Shown piece by piece: positions 39,736 to 42,391 of a stretch of DNA of 42,391 bases. The number at the start of each line of letters is the position of its first letter. The stretch's first letter is position 1. The translations under genes were made by a program, and so were the position numbers. Source of the DNA: JARYMI01 sp037444845 (GTDB lineage Bacteria; Acidobacteriota; Aminicenantia; Aminicenantales; UBA8522); NCBI GenBank assembly GCA_037444845.1, contig JBBILQ010000016.1, forward strand, positions 1 through 42,391, given 5' to 3'. The notes beneath the pieces are model-generated. The model had not been told where the DNA came from. It did no database searches and worked only from the letters and a program-made list of their open reading frames with translations.

Positions 39736-40926
39736 GTGATTACTCTTGTCAAGAACGGCCATATCTACGCCCCCGAAGATGCGGGGATAAAAGACATCCT
39801 GATCGCCGGCCCCAAAATCATCGGCCTTGCTGATCCAGGCAAATTCAGAATCGAAGGTGCCGCTGCCGAGGTGGTTGATGCCTCGGGAAAGATTGTTCTT
39901 CCGGGGTTTATCGACCCCCATGTTCACATCCTCGGCGGAGGCGGGGAGGGTGGACCGGCCAGCCGGACACCAGAGATTCACCTGGAAGACGTCATCCAGA
40001 GCGGTGTCACGACAGTCATCGGCTGTCTGGGGACTGACGCGGTGACACGTCACCTGGAATCTCTTCTGGCCAAAGCCCGCGCGCTCGAAGTTGAGGGAAT
40101 AACAGCCTATATTTTCTCAGGCTCTTACGAGGTTCCCGTTCACTCGCTCACGGGGAGCATTCGCCGGGACCTTGTCCTCATCGATAAGGTCATCGGAGCG
40201 GGCGAAATTGCCATCTCTGACCATCGCTCGTCCCAGCCGACGTTTGAGGAAATCGCCCGCCTGGCTGCTGAATGCCGGGTTGGCGGCATGTTAGGAGGCA
40301 AGGCGGGAATTCTTCATCTTCATCTTGGAGGCGGACCACGGCGTTTAGAAATCCTCTTTCGGCTCATTCGGGAGACCGAAATCCCCCCGACCCAGGTTAT
40401 CCCGACTCACGTCAACAGGAGCAAGGACCTGCTGGAAGAGGCGATGGATTTTGCTCTTGAAGGAGGTTATGTCGACCTCACGGCCGGCGAAGAACCGGCG
40501 GATGAAACGAGATCAGCCGTTAGTGTCGAGAATGCCATCCTCCTTTTCCTGGAAAAAAAGGTTCCTCTAAGCCGGGTGACCATCAGCTCTGACAGCAACG
40601 GAAGCCTGCCCGTCTTCGACAGGGCCGGCAACCTTGTCCGCTTGACCATCGCCACAGAAAAGAATCTGCTCAAGAAATTCCGTTCGCTTCTTGGCCAAAA
40701 AATTATCGGCCTGGAGGAATGCGCCAGACTTTTCTCCACAAACGCCGCGCAATTTTACAAGCTGTCTCAAAAAGGGGAAATTCGAGCCGGAAAGGATGCC
40801 GACCTCATCCTTCTCGATAAAAACTCTGAGCTGCACGATGTCTTTGCCTTAGGCCGGAGAATGATGGCCGGAGGAAACCTCCTGGCCAGAGGAACATTTC
40901 GTGGCGCCAGCGAGGAAGTCTCATGA
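39736..40926 (+). CDS. iadA: Isoaspartyl dipeptidase (beta-aspartyl-peptidase)
   Basis: Amidohydrolase-superfamily zinc enzyme that cleaves beta-aspartyl (isoAsp) dipeptides left by protein damage; 396 residues. Metal ligands are H62 and H64 (DPHVH), H196 (LHLHLGG), H225 (PTHVNRS) and the catalytic D286 (SSDSNGS). At the place of the carboxylated lysine of the E. coli enzyme stands E157 (GEIAISDHRS). RVGGMLGGKAGI and GKDADLILLD at the C-terminus support the subfamily. The start is GTG, fixed by GGGAGGAGG 2 bp upstream. The gene overlaps nhaC by 4 bp. Confidence 0.93.
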   Translation: MITLVKNGHIYAPEDAGIKDILIAGPKIIGLADPGKFRIEGAAAEVVDASGKIVLPGFIDPHVHILGGGGEGGPASRTPEIHLEDVIQSGVTTVIGCLGTDAVTRHLESLLAKARALEVEGITAYIFSGSYEVPVHSLTGSIRRDLVLIDKVIGAGEIAISDHRSSQPTFEEIARLAAECRVGGMLGGKAGILHLHLGGGPRRLEILFRLIRETEIPPTQVIPTHVNRSKDLLEEAMDFALEGGYVDLTAGEEPADETRSAVSVENAILLFLEKKVPLSRVTISSDSNGSLPVFDRAGNLVRLTIATEKNLLKKFRSLLGQKIIGLEECARLFSTNAAQFYKLSQKGEIRAGKDADLILLDKNSELHDVFALGRRMMAGGNLLARGTFRGASEEVS

Positions 40927-42341
40927 AAGAGGAAACGCCGAAGACGCCAAAAAAGCCGAGTTTCGCCGTCGCATTGATCCCGCTTCTCGCCATGGGGACT
41001 TTGTTAGGGGTGGGTTATGGGATCTACAGAATTCGCCCCCAGGTTCTGCTCGTGTCCGCAGCTTTCCTGACTGGCTGCCTCGGCTTTCTCCTGAAGTTCC
41101 GGTGGGAGGACATGCAACGGGGCATCGTCGACAGCATCCACAAGGCCATGCCCGCCATCCTGATCATGCTCTGCGTGGGCATCCTCATCGGCTCCTGGAT
41201 TGCCTGCGGAACCATCCCGATGATTATCTTCTACGGGCTAAAACTCATCTCCCCGCAATATTTTCTCTTCACGGCCTGTCTCGTCTGCAGCATCACTTCC
41301 CTGGCCACCGGCACATCCTGGGGAACAATCGGGACTCTCGGAGTAGCCTTCATCGGCATCGCCATGGGACTGGGCATTCCGCTTGGCCCGGCGGCGGGGG
41401 CTGTCGTCGCGGGCGCCTATTTCGGGGACAAGATGTCCCCTTTCTCCGACGTCACCAACCTGGCTCCAGTTGCCGCCGGATCCAACCTGTTCGACCATAT
41501 CAAGCACATGCTCTGGTCAGCCGTTCCAGCCTGGCTTCTGGGCCTCTTGGTTTATTTTTTCATCGGGCTGCGCTACAAGAGCCAAGCTGTCGAATCTGAA
41601 ACGGTCAGCCTCGTCCTCAAGACGCTCCGGGAAAATTTCCGCTTCCATGTCCTCCTGTTGCTGCCGCTCGTCGTTGTCTTTTATTTTGCTTTCACCAAGA
41701 AGCCGACCATCCCCGGCATGCTTCTTTCCTCCCTCATCGCGGGAGCGCTCGCCGTCATCTTCCAGAAGGCTTCGGTTACGGCTGTGGCCACAGCCATGAA
41801 TTCAGGCTATCAGGGCCAGACAGGAGTTGAGGCGGTGGACAGGCTCATCTCCAAGGGCGGCATGATGAGCATGATGGAGACTCAGCTCGTGGCCTTCACG
41901 GCTTTTAGCTTCGGCGGGATCATGCAGCGGACGGGCATGCTCGCCGTCGTTCTCGACAGAGTCATGGTCTTTGCCAATAAAATATGGAGCATCGTCGTGA
42001 CCACGGTCGTTTCCGCCATCGTGACGGCCATGGTGACGGGCAGCTCATACCTGTCGATGATCATCCCGGGCGAGCTTCTGGCACCCATCTACAGGAAAAA
42101 AGGGCTGGCGGCAAAAAACCTGTCCCGGATCATCGAAGAGAGCGGCGCCATCATCGTTCCCCTGATCCCCTGGAGTATGGCCGGAGTTTACATCACCGGG
42201 ACGATCGGCGTTCCAACGTTTTCTTATTTTCCCTGGGCCGTCATGAATTATGCCGCCGTCGTCATCCTTATCATCTTCGGGTTCACCGGATTAACGATGG
42301 CGCGTAAGGTCCGAGAGGATGAAACTCAGATCGGCAGCTAG
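40923..42341 (+). CDS. nhaC: NhaC-family Na+/H+ antiporter
   Basis: Polytopic transporter of 472 residues with about 11-12 membrane helices. Family features are the conserved stretch TGTSWGTIGTLGVAF, GAVVAGAYFGDKMSPFSDVTNLA, and in the second half QTGVEAVDRLISKGGMMSM and VTGSSYLSMIIPGELLAPIY, then ESGAIIVPLIPWSMAG. These match NhaC; members of the family exchange Na+ or malate/lactate. It is co-translated with iadA (ATGA overlap), so import of an amino acid or peptide coupled to ions is a possible alternative to pure pH/Na+ homeostasis. The 50 bp after the stop, to the window end, show no feature. Confidence 0.92.
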   Translation: MKEETPKTPKKPSFAVALIPLLAMGTLLGVGYGIYRIRPQVLLVSAAFLTGCLGFLLKFRWEDMQRGIVDSIHKAMPAILIMLCVGILIGSWIACGTIPMIIFYGLKLISPQYFLFTACLVCSITSLATGTSWGTIGTLGVAFIGIAMGLGIPLGPAAGAVVAGAYFGDKMSPFSDVTNLAPVAAGSNLFDHIKHMLWSAVPAWLLGLLVYFFIGLRYKSQAVESETVSLVLKTLRENFRFHVLLLLPLVVVFYFAFTKKPTIPGMLLSSLIAGALAVIFQKASVTAVATAMNSGYQGQTGVEAVDRLISKGGMMSMMETQLVAFTAFSFGGIMQRTGMLAVVLDRVMVFANKIWSIVVTTVVSAIVTAMVTGSSYLSMIIPGELLAPIYRKKGLAAKNLSRIIEESGAIIVPLIPWSMAGVYITGTIGVPTFSYFPWAVMNYAAVVILIIFGFTGLTMARKVREDETQIGS

Positions 42342-42391
42342 TGGTGCGTCTCACAAATAACATCACATAAATTGCGATCACCAAAGACGCG

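Noticed and set aside
1..42391. CRISPR arrays, tRNA/rRNA genes, insertion sequences or prophage
   Set aside because: No spaced identical repeats, no transposase or integrase domains, and no structural RNA sequence recognised in the few intergenic gaps.

Overview
The window is about 42 kb of ordinary bacterial chromosome, moderately GC-rich by eye, densely packed and without any IS element, phage gene, rRNA, tRNA or CRISPR array that I can see. It suggests a Gram-negative-type, probably anaerobic, amino-acid- and peptide-using bacterium. There is an outer-membrane secretin, an OmpA-family lipid-associated protein, a PpiD-like chaperone, NADH-dehydrogenase-type iron-sulfur flavoproteins without a respiratory chain, a large set of peptide/amide hydrolases and a sodium/proton antiporter. 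The gene mix (cohesin-tailed secretin, NuoF-GltD fusion, DUF6305/TRAP-like cassette) reminds me of candidate phylum Aminicenantes or a related Acidobacteriota-like lineage; this is an impression from gene content, not a search result.

Layout. 101-7630 (minus): one tightly overlapping operon for a type IV pilus / type II secretion machine, in the order PilC/GspF, PilB/GspE, PilM, PilN, PilO, PilP, secretin. 7781-12395 (plus, divergent): a small exported protein, a PDZ/multi-TM histidine kinase and an NtrC-type sigma-54 activator. 12431-16251 (minus): an M1-like gluzincin, AdoMet decarboxylase and an Lrp/AsnC regulator. 16454-24070 (plus): glutamine synthetase, then a four-gene redox cluster (NuoE-like, NuoF-GltD fusion, short NuoG-like, FMN glutamate-synthase domain). 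24138-31033 (plus): M50 protease, ScpA, ScpB, gamma-glutamyltranspeptidase, then a DUF6305 / TRAP-like permease / 47-residue membrane protein / AstE-like hydrolase cassette. 31168-37646 (plus): IspH, ribosomal protein S1, HU/IHF, HIT protein, acyl-CoA dehydrogenase, PpiD-like foldase. 37699-39594 (minus): OmpA-family protein and an unusual PlsC-like acyltransferase. 39736-42341 (plus): isoaspartyl dipeptidase and NhaC antiporter.

How it fits together. Nitrogen and glutamate are a recurring theme: GlnA sits beside an Lrp-type regulator and upstream of a NADH/NAD(P)H-linked flavoprotein complex with a glutamate-synthase FMN subunit; gamma-glutamyltranspeptidase, the AstE-like enzyme, isoaspartyl dipeptidase and the M1-like protein would feed amino acids from peptides and modified amides. 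The most interesting candidate for an undescribed system is the complex encoded at 18100-24070, which has the parts expected of a HydABC-like flavin-bifurcating core joined to GltD and to a glutamate-synthase-like FMN protein instead of a hydrogenase. Second are the DUF6305/TRAP-like cassette and the PDZ-kinase locus preceded by a small secreted protein. A further pattern is that several promoters lie so close to start codons that the mRNAs would be leaderless or nearly so.
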